A DNA stretch of 64,000 nucleotides, from contig NZ_CP103300.1 of NCBI RefSeq assembly GCF_025562755.1, positions 124,001 through 188,000 on the forward strand. The letters are read 5' to 3'. Below, one piece after another: positions 1 to 8,441 of this stretch. The translations under genes and the position numbers were made by a program. Position 1 is the stretch's first letter; each line of letters starts with the position of its first letter. The stretch comes from Endozoicomonas euniceicola. GTDB taxonomy: Bacteria; Pseudomonadota; Gammaproteobacteria; Pseudomonadales; Endozoicomonadaceae. The notes under the pieces are model-generated. The model did not search any database and was not told the DNA's origin. It saw only the letters and a list, made by a program, of their open reading frames with translations.

Positions 1-546
1 AACGAAGAAGACCCAAGGCGCCTGTTCGAACAGGCGATGCAGGGCGTGCAGCCCATTAAGAGCAAAAAACGCCACGACCAGCAGCGCAAACCTTCTGCTG
101 ACATTCCTGAAAGCACGATGCATACCCGCCGCAGCGCCGCTCAGCGAACCGAGAGCGGAGGTGGCGCAGCCCTGTCAGAAGCCTGGGTAGAGCCGGTTGA
201 TCCGGAGCAGCGCATCGACTTTTCCCGCCCCGGACTACAGCAGACACGCCTGCGTCAGTTACGGCAGGGAATGATTCCGGTTCGTTATCAGCTGGATCTT
301 CATGGCTATAAAATTGAAGAAGCCAGGGAGCTGATCTCCGAGTTCCTGTATTTCTGTAAAACCCAGAGTTTCGCCTGCGTCCGCATCATTCACGGAAAGT
401 CGCACCGCAGAACGGATCGGCAAAATACGCTGAAAAGCCATGTTAACCACTGGCTGAGGCAGATTCCCGATGTGCTGGCATTCTGTTCAGCCCCACCCTC
501 GGAAGGCGGGACAGGCTCTGTTCTGGTGCTGATCAGAAAAAAATAG
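1..546 (+). CDS. smrA: Smr-domain protein, SmrA/YdaL type (5' partial)
   Basis: The frame is open to the window edge. Residues before the first in-window ATG (position 37) read LFEQAMQGVQPIK, which matches the conserved N-terminus of SmrA-like proteins (LF..AM.GV.PLK), so the true start lies upstream and the ATG at 37 is internal. The C-terminal half is an Smr domain: LDLHGYKIEEAR, the R-I-I-H-G-K-S-H segment, and the closing GGTGSVLVLIRK strand. Smr domains are known as small MutS-related nicking endonuclease or nucleic-acid-binding modules; stand-alone proteins of this type are cytoplasmic. The linker between the N-terminus and the domain is Arg/Ser/Gly-rich and probably disordered. It converges with the patatin gene, 20 bp away. 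Confidence 0.85.
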   Translation, partial: NEEDPRRLFEQAMQGVQPIKSKKRHDQQRKPSADIPESTMHTRRSAAQRTESGGGAALSEAWVEPVDPEQRIDFSRPGLQQTRLRQLRQGMIPVRYQLDLHGYKIEEARELISEFLYFCKTQSFACVRIIHGKSHRRTDRQNTLKSHVNHWLRQIPDVLAFCSAPPSEGGTGSVLVLIRKK

Positions 547-566
547 TCATACAAAATAACCACATA

Positions 567-1478
567 TCAACATTCAGCTTCTGCTTCAAGCAGATGCTGA
601 ATACCCTCGTTCGCCTCCCACTCATCCAGGGCTTGAACAGCCCTCTCTCGCCCCGCATCAGCGACTTCGGTAAAACGATGGAATTCATAGAACTGACAGA
701 TATTTTTAGGTACGGTCACCAGAATATCCGGCACATAACCGGCCATTTTATAACGGGTCAATGCCTGCTGCATAAGCTCCATGGACTGGTTACTGACATC
801 CAGCAATCCCATGGATTTTTCCAGTTGTTTCTTCTCGCTTTTCTGTTTGGGAATCCAGCGGTTCAGTAAACCGGTAAACAGAGAGTCTTCCTCTTCAGGG
901 CTTTCCTGCTGGTCAAAATCAGGTTCAGGTTCACCCAGAACATTCACCGCAACCACCAGATCTGCCTGGGCTGCCGCACCCGCGGGTGCCAGAGGCAGAG
1001 GGTTTAACACCGCACCATCTACCAGCAGCTGACCATGCATTTTTACCGGTTTAAACAGTGAGGGAATGGCGCAGGAAGCGCGGATCGCCGTAATCAGGTC
1101 GCCACGCTGAAACCAGACCTCCCTGCGTGCCGTCAGGCTGGCGGCTACTGCCGTATAAGGCACCGGCAGCTGTTCTATACGACAATCACCAACAATTTGT
1201 CGGATACGTTCAAACAGCTTGTCTCCTTTTATAACCCCCGGATCAAGCAGGGAAACATCCAGCAAGCGAAGCATCTCGAGATAATCCAGCTGCTCAGCCC
1301 ATTCACAGTATTCGTCCAGCTTACCTGCTGCCCAGACACCGCCAATCAGCGCCCCCATTGAAGCGCCGGAAACCGCCGTGATCTCATAACCCCGACTGAG
1401 CAACTCACGAATAACGCCGACGTGGGCAATACCCCTGGCACCACCACTACCCAGAACCAGGGCAACTCGCTTGGTCAT
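567..1478 (-). CDS. rssA: Patatin-like phospholipase, RssA family
   Basis: A 303-residue protein of the bacterial patatin family (serine lipid acyl hydrolases with a Ser-Asp dyad). The N-terminus carries the glycine-rich oxyanion loop GSGGARG (about residues 10-16). The nucleophile elbow GASMG places Ser40, and the DGA motif places Asp154. There is no signal peptide, so it is cytoplasmic or membrane-associated. The ATG is preceded by GAGG at a good distance, supporting this start. The C-terminal third has an acidic linker (ESPEEED) and a helical tail. The RssA name rests on size and motif layout; the natural substrate cannot be read from sequence. It is convergent with smrA and separated by about 100 bp from the next minus-strand gene. 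Confidence 0.85.
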   Translation of the reverse strand: MTKRVALVLGSGGARGIAHVGVIRELLSRGYEITAVSGASMGALIGGVWAAGKLDEYCEWAEQLDYLEMLRLLDVSLLDPGVIKGDKLFERIRQIVGDCRIEQLPVPYTAVAASLTARREVWFQRGDLITAIRASCAIPSLFKPVKMHGQLLVDGAVLNPLPLAPAGAAAQADLVVAVNVLGEPEPDFDQQESPEEEDSLFTGLLNRWIPKQKSEKKQLEKSMGLLDVSNQSMELMQQALTRYKMAGYVPDILVTVPKNICQFYEFHRFTEVADAGRERAVQALDEWEANEGIQHLLEAEAEC

Positions 1479-1581
1479 AACATCCTCAATATCGTTTGAT
1501 TAAATTTATACGGCAGTCATCATATATCATCCAACAACGGAACATCACTGGCCCGGGCAGCCCGATATCGAAAAATAGCCG

Positions 1582-2640
1582 TTAATATCCTGATTGATAT
1601 CCGGAGTCAAAATGCAACAACTCATGTCTTTGGGGCAACCGGGGATTGTCAGGCACTGGCTCATCTCCCGCTGGCAATGGTCTTTGAGCGCCTGTCACCA
1701 GGGTTATCAAATCTTCCCGTAAATAATTGGGACGCGCATTGACAGAAACCCAGCGACCAACATAAGTGTCTTGTCCATCTTCGGTTCTCAAAAAGGTATT
1801 CGATAAGCCTCCATCAGAATTAAGATCGAAACTGAACCAACCTGTCGAACCGGTTTCCATTGTCACACTTCGAAATAGCAGGAGTCCGGCTCTAAAAGAT
1901 AAAGTTTGTGGAGTATCCCTCTGAATCTCACTCAGACGCACCAAAGGGAAAAACTGATTAAATGCCATAGCCTCAGGAAGGAAACAGTTAGTTCTGACAG
2001 AACTGACGGCATTGACTAATTGAGTAAACTTTTCAGCAGATAAGCCAGAAAGCCGTTTAATGATTAACAAAAGCTGAACCAGTTCTTCAAAAAACGAGAC
2101 CCCCTCGACACTGGTTACCTCTACGTTTCCAAATCCGGCTATATTAGCCACGTAGCGCCCTGCGACAACAGACAAAAATTCTGTCCGCACATCAGCCGTT
2201 ATGGAAGGGGAGTTAAGAGCGTCTAATATAACAGCAACCGGATCACTCTGAGTCTCATTCGCTCCGGCTCTTTCCCGAATTTGCTGAATCAAATGCTCAT
2301 CATTAGACGAAGGTCTTGGTATTAACTCAACAGAAAGCCGGGTGTTAATATAATGACGAGCATCGTGACTACTGTCCGTATTTTCGCCCGCCCGAGGACT
2401 CAAACGAAACTGTAGCCTTCTTTCATCACTATCCCCTGTCTCCTCTACAATATTTCCGTATACTCCTGCTCTTTCAGCCTGTACATGTTCTCGGCCATTT
2501 TGATCATAATAGCTGCCTGTCTTTTTAAACCAGGTTCTGTTAAAACAATGTTCCACTGCCTTCAAGTCATTTGATAATAAAATTCCAAACAGTGGCAGGA
2601 AAAAGATAAAGCAATACCTCAGACATTTACTTATAGTCAT
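1582..2640 (-). CDS. Secreted protein of unknown function
   Basis: A 352-residue protein I do not recognise. The first 28 or so residues form a Sec signal peptide (a few polar residues, then YCFIFFLPLFGILL, then a plausible cleavage site near LKA). The mature part has no catalytic motif I know. It contains mixed helical stretches (the EELVQLLLIIKRL region) and a C-terminal section with a G-W-F-x-F-D-L-N-S-D motif followed by Y-L-R-E-D-L-I-T-L-V. A similar pair of motifs occurs near the N-terminus of the RING-finger protein at 16843-18330, so the two may share a small domain. No clear ribosome-binding site precedes the ATG. It is transcribed away from codB across a 234-bp divergent gap. Confidence 0.6.
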   Translation of the reverse strand: MTISKCLRYCFIFFLPLFGILLSNDLKAVEHCFNRTWFKKTGSYYDQNGREHVQAERAGVYGNIVEETGDSDERRLQFRLSPRAGENTDSSHDARHYINTRLSVELIPRPSSNDEHLIQQIRERAGANETQSDPVAVILDALNSPSITADVRTEFLSVVAGRYVANIAGFGNVEVTSVEGVSFFEELVQLLLIIKRLSGLSAEKFTQLVNAVSSVRTNCFLPEAMAFNQFFPLVRLSEIQRDTPQTLSFRAGLLLFRSVTMETGSTGWFSFDLNSDGGLSNTFLRTEDGQDTYVGRWVSVNARPNYLREDLITLVTGAQRPLPAGDEPVPDNPRLPQRHELLHFDSGYQSGY

Positions 2641-2874
2641 AACTGAAAATCATTAGCTCATTTATAATACCAACGATACTAGCCCAAATAGTAGAATTGA
2701 CAGCCTTTAAAACAGAGGGCTTACAACAGAAATGCAAACATTCCACGTAGTCAGTTAGGGAGATGCCCTTAAATCCATCAAAACACAATGATTTTGAACC
2801 TTCATTCTGACACAATGCACATCCGGCACAATTGTTCAATATTTCAGCTGCTTATCAGCGTGAACGGAGTTTAA

Positions 2875-4128
2875 ATGTCGGAAGTTGCTCAGGACTTTGC
2901 ACACTCAACCGTCCCGGAGTCGTCTCGCAAAGGATTTTTTCCCATTCTTGTGGTTATGGTTGGCTTAACGTTCTTCTCTGCCAGTATGTGGGCAGGTGGA
3001 ACCCTTGGTCAGGGCCTGACATTCAGCGAGTTTCTGCTAACGGTTATGGCAGGTAACCTGCTGCTGGGCATTTACACATCAGCTCTCGCCTATATAGGCA
3101 GTAAAACCGGTCTTTCTACCCATCTTCTGACCCAGTACGTCTTTGGCCGTCAAGGTACGAAATTTACTTCCCTGTTACTGTCATTGACTCAGATAGGCTG
3201 GTTTGGCGTAGGCGTTGCCATGTTTGCCCTGCCGGTGAACAGGGCGACCGGCATTGATGTCAGCACACTGGTTATGGTGTCCGGTTTATTAATGACGGCA
3301 ACCGCCTTCTTTGGTTTCAAGGCGTTAACCATTCTCAGCTTTGTGGCAGTACCTGCCATCATTGTGCTGGGTGGCTTTTCCGTCAGCCAGGCCATGGCAG
3401 ACGCAGGCGGCCTGCAAGGACTGTTCGCGATTACACCAGAGCATGGCATTGGCTATGCTGCCGCCATCAGTATCTGTATAGGATCGTTTATCAGTGCGGG
3501 CACACTTACCGCCGACTTCACCCGTTTTGCCCGCACCCCGAAAATTGCCGTATCTGCGACACTGCTCGCCTTCTTTCTGGGAAACACCCTGATGTTCAGC
3601 TTCGGCGCCATTGGCTCTATGGTGGTCGGACAGGCTGATATTGCCGAAGTGATGTTTATCCAGGGGCTTATTCTACCCGCGGTAATTACCCTGGGTCTGA
3701 ATATCTGGACCACAAACGACAATGCACTTTACGTATCCGGCCTTGGTCTGGCATCGATTACCGGTCAAAACAAAAACCTGATTGTCGTTATCAACGGTAT
3801 CCTGGGTAGTGCGTTCGCCATCTGGCTGAACAACAACTTCGTTGGCTGGCTGAGCCTGCTGAACCTGACCCTGCCACCTATTGGTGCCATTCTGCTGGCT
3901 GATTACCTGTTCATCCGTAAAGGTCACTACCCTGCTTTTGAAAGTAACCGCTTTGACAGCCTGAATCTGAGTGCGCTTCTGGCCTGGGCTGCCGGAGTGC
4001 TGGCTGCTGGTTATATCCCGGGCATCGCGCCAATTAACGGTGTACTTGCAGCGGCTGCCTGTCATATTCTGTTGCATAAGCTACCCCTGACCCGCGACTG
4101 GACACTTTCGAACCCGAACACTTTCTAA
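2875..4128 (+). CDS. codB: Cytosine permease CodB
   Basis: A 417-residue NCS1-family transporter that imports cytosine by cation symport across the inner membrane. It has about twelve hydrophobic segments, and the N-terminus (the SRKGFFPILVVMVGLTFFSASMW region) and a WTTNDNALY segment are typical of CodB. The ATG follows GGAG at about 5 nt. The gene is the first of a two-gene operon with codA, which starts 14 bp after its stop codon; import and deamination of cytosine are thus coupled. The upstream 234 bp separate it from a divergent secreted-protein gene and should contain its promoter; I could not define one securely. No local purine or nitrogen regulator gene is present. Confidence 0.93.
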   Translation: MSEVAQDFAHSTVPESSRKGFFPILVVMVGLTFFSASMWAGGTLGQGLTFSEFLLTVMAGNLLLGIYTSALAYIGSKTGLSTHLLTQYVFGRQGTKFTSLLLSLTQIGWFGVGVAMFALPVNRATGIDVSTLVMVSGLLMTATAFFGFKALTILSFVAVPAIIVLGGFSVSQAMADAGGLQGLFAITPEHGIGYAAAISICIGSFISAGTLTADFTRFARTPKIAVSATLLAFFLGNTLMFSFGAIGSMVVGQADIAEVMFIQGLILPAVITLGLNIWTTNDNALYVSGLGLASITGQNKNLIVVINGILGSAFAIWLNNNFVGWLSLLNLTLPPIGAILLADYLFIRKGHYPAFESNRFDSLNLSALLAWAAGVLAAGYIPGIAPINGVLAAAACHILLHKLPLTRDWTLSNPNTF

Positions 4129-4142
4129 ACTGGACATTTCTG

Positions 4143-5420
4143 ATGCGCCTTGAAAACGTTCGCCTGCACCAGCAGGCAGACTTATGCGACATTGTCATGG
4201 AGAATGGACTTATTCAGTCTATTACTCCGGCAGGCTCTGACCGTACTGCGCCTATGGATTCCATAGACGCCAATGGTCGTCTGGCTCTACCGCCGTTCGT
4301 TGACCCTCATGTTCACCTGGATACCTGCCTGACAGCCGGAGAGCCGGTATGGAATCGTTCGGGTACTTTGTTTGAAGGTATTCAGAACTGGTCAGAACGC
4401 AAGAAAACCCTGACCCACGACGATGTTAAATCCCGGGCCAGCCGGGCTCTGCAATGGTACATCGGACAGGGCGTTCAGCACGTGCGCAGTCATGTGGACA
4501 CCACCGACCCAGGCCTGACAGCCCTGCATGCACTGCTGGAACTGCGGGAAGACATGCGCGATCTGATCGACATTCAGCTGGTTGCTTTCCCACAGGAAGG
4601 CATTCCCTCGTTCCCAAATGGTAAACAGCTGCTGGAGCAGGCGATGCAGCTGGGTTGCGATGCGGTGGGCGGTATTCCTCATTTTGAATACACCAGAGAA
4701 TACGGTATTGAGTCCCTGCATACGGTATTTGAACTGGCGGAAAAATACGACGCACTGATTGATATTCACTGTGATGAAATCGACGACGAGCAATCCCGCT
4801 TTGTGGAAACCGTTGCCTGCCTGGCACTGGAAAGAAACATGGGTCAGAGAGTCAGCGCCAGTCATACGACGGCAATGCACTCCTACAACAATGCCTACGT
4901 GGTCAAGTTGATGCGCCTGCTGCAAAAATCGGGCATTCACTTTATCGCCAACCCGGTGACCAACCTGAACCTTCAGGGTCGTATGGACACTTACCCCAAA
5001 CGCCGGGGTATTACCCGTATTGAAGAACTGCAGGGCGCAGGCATCAATGCCTGCTTCGGCCAGGACGATATCGTTGATCAGTGGTTCCCGATGCAGGGCG
5101 GCAATATGCTACAGGTGTTGTTCACAGGACTGGTTGGCTGTCAGATGACCGGGCTTGACCAGATCAACCAGGGTATTGAACTGATTACCAGCAACAGTGC
5201 CAGAGCCCTGAACATTCAGAACCGCTACGGTATAGAAACCGGCAAACCGGCCAATCTGATTCTGCTGGATGCTGAATCGGTTTTTGATGCGGTACGTCGT
5301 CAGGCCGTTGTCACTCACTCCTTCCGTAATGGCAAACTGATCGCTTCAACCCGACCAGCCGCCACCATTATTCATCATAATGGCCAGCAGCCGGTTGACT
5401 TTTATTACAACCAGATCTGA
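4143..5420 (+). CDS. codA: Cytosine deaminase CodA
   Basis: A 425-residue amidohydrolase that converts cytosine to uracil and ammonia in the cytoplasm. Metal ligands are visible: DPHVHLD (His56, His58), the IDIHCDEIDD segment (His and catalytic Glu), SASHTT (His), and FGQDDIVDQW, which holds the metal-binding or catalytic Asp and the downstream Trp seen in E. coli CodA. Length matches the family (about 427 residues). It lies 14 bp after codB and is followed by a strong stem-loop, which closes the codBA operon. Confidence 0.94.
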   Translation: MRLENVRLHQQADLCDIVMENGLIQSITPAGSDRTAPMDSIDANGRLALPPFVDPHVHLDTCLTAGEPVWNRSGTLFEGIQNWSERKKTLTHDDVKSRASRALQWYIGQGVQHVRSHVDTTDPGLTALHALLELREDMRDLIDIQLVAFPQEGIPSFPNGKQLLEQAMQLGCDAVGGIPHFEYTREYGIESLHTVFELAEKYDALIDIHCDEIDDEQSRFVETVACLALERNMGQRVSASHTTAMHSYNNAYVVKLMRLLQKSGIHFIANPVTNLNLQGRMDTYPKRRGITRIEELQGAGINACFGQDDIVDQWFPMQGGNMLQVLFTGLVGCQMTGLDQINQGIELITSNSARALNIQNRYGIETGKPANLILLDAESVFDAVRRQAVVTHSFRNGKLIASTRPAATIIHHNGQQPVDFYYNQI

Positions 5421-5427
5421 TGTAACA

Positions 5428-5464
5428 GGCTGACCCGTGGTTATTACTGGTCAGCCCTCTTTCT
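5428..5464 (+). terminator. Rho-independent-type terminator of codBA
   Basis: A perfect 8-bp inverted repeat, GGCTGACC (5428-5435) and GGTCAGCC (5449-5456), with a 13-nt loop, is followed by a pyrimidine-rich CTCTTTCT run. It begins 8 bp after the codA stop codon. Confidence 0.7.
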
Positions 5465-5768
5465 ACACAAACAAACTGCTGGATAAGGGGGGTGGCAAAA
5501 GCGGCCGGACTGCTCAACTGCCTTTCGCCCCCAGGCTGTGCAACATGCCCGGCACACGGTGAAGTCTGGCGCATAGCCCGCCAGCTCAGAGGCGTAAAAG
5601 TGAGATAAAGAGATGGCTTATCAGGTAAAAGGAACTTAGCGCATTACTTACTGTCTGTTTTTACAATACTGTGGACACTTTGTAGTGGTTAAATGATCCC
5701 TTAAAAATCGATTACTCAGGAGCAAGCCCCCAGAATTTCTTGCCTTTAAAATTTCAGGAGGATAAGTA
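5465..5768. other. Intergenic region before the ankyrin/CPBP gene
   Basis: About 300 bp with no convincing gene. It should hold the promoter of the downstream gene, but I see no clean -35/-10 pair. A strong ribosome-binding site, AGGAGG (5756-5761), sits 7 nt before the ATG at 5769 and fixes that start. Confidence 0.5.
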
Positions 5769-7523
5769 ATGCTAACAATCCCGTGTATTATTAACTCTAT
5801 ACCACCTCTCATTCAGCAGGGGTATGGTTGGCTTACTTCAGCTCCACGCCTCCCTGAAACTGAACGTTATTTAACATCAGGCGATGTACACGATGATTCA
5901 GGTTCTGCAAGTACTCCTATTCTTGAACGCACGGTGACTGAAGCAACTCCAGAACCGAGCAAAGAGACAGACCCACTTACAAAAAAACAGTTAGCTGAAA
6001 TCTCCTCTGCATTTGCGTCAGGTGATGAAATCAGGTGCCAGCAGTTAATAGACAGACATTCCGCTAAAAAAATTGCTATGCAGAAAGTTGAGTTTGCCGA
6101 CTACTCTGCTGATGGAGTAAAGGCGAAAGAGATTACACCGTTTTATCTTGCCTGTAGGTCCGGCTGTATCAACATGGTGAAAGCACTCCACCAAACCGGA
6201 CAGGTTGACCTGGAAGAAACCCCTGAATTAGATGAAGCAAATAAAAGCGCAAATGGGAGAACACCGCTATTAGCCGCTATAACGCATCAAGGTAAGGGAA
6301 CCTTATCTCAACGATTAGCCGTCATTCGATATCTTCTTGAGGCAGGATCAGACTCTCAGGCGAAGGATGTCAGAGGCATTGGAGCAGATATTCTGAACCT
6401 CGCCTTCAACAAAGGCAATGCTCAAAAAATACAGCGCATCCTGAGCGAACACAGGATGGAAAAGAACCTTCCCCATTTTGAATACAGCGACATAAAAACA
6501 AGCTATGCCGGAGCTGGGAACCCGCTAAAGTCGCATATTCACGCCAGCCAGGACGGTAGTTTTTGCATGTTAGCCGAAGATGAAAAGAACATCAGACTGT
6601 CGGGCTATGGCCTTAGTGAGGAAGAAGCCAGGCTTGTATCCGATCTTGGCCGTGTATTGTCGGCTTTATGCCTTGAAGAAAATGAAGCGAAGAAAATGCA
6701 ACAGGACATTGGTATCGTCTGCAATAGCCGAACCGATAAAGAGGGTGAGACTTATCCGCTGGAACTCGCCAGAACATTTAATCATGACGGCAAGATTGAT
6801 TCTGCAACGATTTTTAAAAAGCTGGAAGATTATATTTCTACTGATCTGGAAGATAATGGACACAAGCCCGAAGCCTCAACACTCAAATTACTTATGGCAG
6901 TAGGGTGTGCTGGTCTTTTTTATAGTGATCCGGGCTATTTTAATAACGAAACCTCATTGTCAAGCGCTCTGCGCTGGACTTTATCTGCCAGTCTTTATGG
7001 CTTGGGTGTTGAGGCCACCAAACGTTTGGACACTGAAAACGTATTTCAGAAAATAATGGCAGGTGCAGGAACGGGAATTTTTACACGTGCCGCTGCTTCA
7101 CACATTTTAGTGACAGTTTTACAGGCTCTTCGTGATAATGACATAGACAAGCATGGCACTGGTGGTTTATCTGGCTCGCCTGTCTCTGGTGTTAAAGCTG
7201 CAGTCATAGAAGAGATCATCTATCGGTTTGGACTTCAAAATATCCTTGATGGCATCCTTCACCTCTTTTGGGGTGAGAAAGATGACCAATGGAAGGCAGA
7301 AAAAGTAAGCACCCTGATTTCTGCCAGCGCGTTCGGATTGGCACATTTAGGTAACCCTGATCCTTCTCCCGTCCATGTTGGGTCCGCTTTTTGTTTTGGG
7401 ATTATTCTTGGAGAGATTTATCGAAAGCATGGCCTGTCAGCAGCTATAACTGCTCATGCCGTTGTGAACCTTATGAACTACACACCGGATGAGATCCTGA
7501 AAGCTGCTCACGATGCGCTTTAA
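5769..7523 (+). CDS. Ankyrin-repeat protein fused to a CPBP-family membrane protease domain
   Basis: A 584-residue fusion. Residues about 115-235 contain two or three ankyrin-like repeats (TPFYLACRSGCINMVKAL, and GRTPLLAAI leading to a YLLEAGSD segment). The C-terminal 200 residues are hydrophobic and carry all CPBP (CAAX protease/bacteriocin-processing) motifs: E481-E482-x3-R486, F522-x3-H526, and H563-x3-N567. CPBP proteins are intramembrane glutamate proteases involved in prenyl-protein processing or bacteriocin immunity in other systems. Ankyrin repeats usually bind proteins, so here they may recruit a substrate; this is inference. The start is fixed by AGGAGG 7 nt upstream. There is no obvious signal peptide, though the first 20 residues are mildly hydrophobic. 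It appears monocistronic. Confidence 0.8.
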   Translation: MLTIPCIINSIPPLIQQGYGWLTSAPRLPETERYLTSGDVHDDSGSASTPILERTVTEATPEPSKETDPLTKKQLAEISSAFASGDEIRCQQLIDRHSAKKIAMQKVEFADYSADGVKAKEITPFYLACRSGCINMVKALHQTGQVDLEETPELDEANKSANGRTPLLAAITHQGKGTLSQRLAVIRYLLEAGSDSQAKDVRGIGADILNLAFNKGNAQKIQRILSEHRMEKNLPHFEYSDIKTSYAGAGNPLKSHIHASQDGSFCMLAEDEKNIRLSGYGLSEEEARLVSDLGRVLSALCLEENEAKKMQQDIGIVCNSRTDKEGETYPLELARTFNHDGKIDSATIFKKLEDYISTDLEDNGHKPEASTLKLLMAVGCAGLFYSDPGYFNNETSLSSALRWTLSASLYGLGVEATKRLDTENVFQKIMAGAGTGIFTRAAASHILVTVLQALRDNDIDKHGTGGLSGSPVSGVKAAVIEEIIYRFGLQNILDGILHLFWGEKDDQWKAEKVSTLISASAFGLAHLGNPDPSPVHVGSAFCFGIILGEIYRKHGLSAAITAHAVVNLMNYTPDEILKAAHDAL

Positions 7524-7602
7524 AGACAGCCGGGAAAGTTTATCTGAAGCGAACGTTGGTCAGCTGTTTAATTGCCGCTAAAATGACTGTTCTATAAATA
7601 CG

Positions 7603-8433
7603 ATGACCAACCACAACAACCGTTTACTCATGCGACAAAACAGCTGGCAATCCCGCTTCTATACCATACGCTCCAACAAGATGTTTGAGCTGCTGGTCAT
7701 TTCCATCATCATCTTTTCCGCCCTGGTGATTGGTGCCAAAACCTATGAAATTCCGGAGGAAGTTTCACACCTTATTACTGTGCTGGACTGGGGCATTACC
7801 CTGTTCTTTCTGACAGAGATCACCATCCGCTTTCTGGCAGAGGAGAACAAAAAGAATTTCTTTAAATCCGGGTGGAATATTTTCGATACATTGATTGTTG
7901 TTGTCAGTGTCATCCCCATCGATAACACTGATATGGCACTGATCGGAAGGCTGATCCGAATCTTCCGCGTGCTGAGAATGGTGTCCATTATCCCTGAGCT
8001 CCGGTTACTGCTGAACTCACTGCTCAAAGCCCTGCCCCAGCTGGGTTATGTACTGCTGCTGATGTTTATCATCTTTTATATTTATGCCGCCATCGGCAGC
8101 ACTTTCTTCCATGACATCAACAAAGAACTGTGGCGAGATATTGCCGTCAGCATGCTGACCCTGTTCCGGGTGATGACGTTTGAAGACTGGACCGATGTGA
8201 TGTACGAAACCATGGAAGTCTATCCCCTCAGCTGGGCCTACTTTCTGAGCTTTATCTTTTTTACCGCCTTTGCCTTCCTGAATATGATCATCGGCATAGT
8301 GGTTAATGTGCTGGAAGATGAGCGCCAGAAAGATCGCAAAAAAGCCAGAGAAGAAAAGGGGGAACCAACATTAATGGCGTTACAGCAACAACTGGACGAT
8401 ATTAAACAGCTGTTGCTCAAACAGGAGAAATGA
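7603..8433 (+). CDS. Bacterial one-domain voltage-gated sodium/cation channel (NavBac type)
   Basis: A 276-residue ion-transport protein with six predicted membrane segments. S4 shows arginines every third residue (GRLIRIFRVLRMVS), the voltage-sensor signature. The pore loop has the selectivity filter TFEDWTDVMYE, which resembles the TxExW filter of NaChBac and NavSp channels; the extra acidic residues suggest that ion preference should be tested rather than assumed. The C-terminus (from about residue 250) is a short heptad coiled coil (LMALQQQLDDIKQLLLKQ), typical of the tetramerisation helix in this family. A second ATG 27 nt downstream is an alternative start; neither has a strong ribosome-binding site. 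It converges with proV, with only 8 bp between the stop codons. Confidence 0.88.
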   Translation: MTNHNNRLLMRQNSWQSRFYTIRSNKMFELLVISIIIFSALVIGAKTYEIPEEVSHLITVLDWGITLFFLTEITIRFLAEENKKNFFKSGWNIFDTLIVVVSVIPIDNTDMALIGRLIRIFRVLRMVSIIPELRLLLNSLLKALPQLGYVLLLMFIIFYIYAAIGSTFFHDINKELWRDIAVSMLTLFRVMTFEDWTDVMYETMEVYPLSWAYFLSFIFFTAFAFLNMIIGIVVNVLEDERQKDRKKAREEKGEPTLMALQQQLDDIKQLLLKQEK

Positions 8434-8441
8434 CGGTTTCC

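Noticed and set aside
2627..2839. 70-codon cysteine-rich frame on the minus strand upstream of codB
   Set aside because: It lies across the divergent promoter region, has no ribosome-binding site and resembles no family; judged to be chance.
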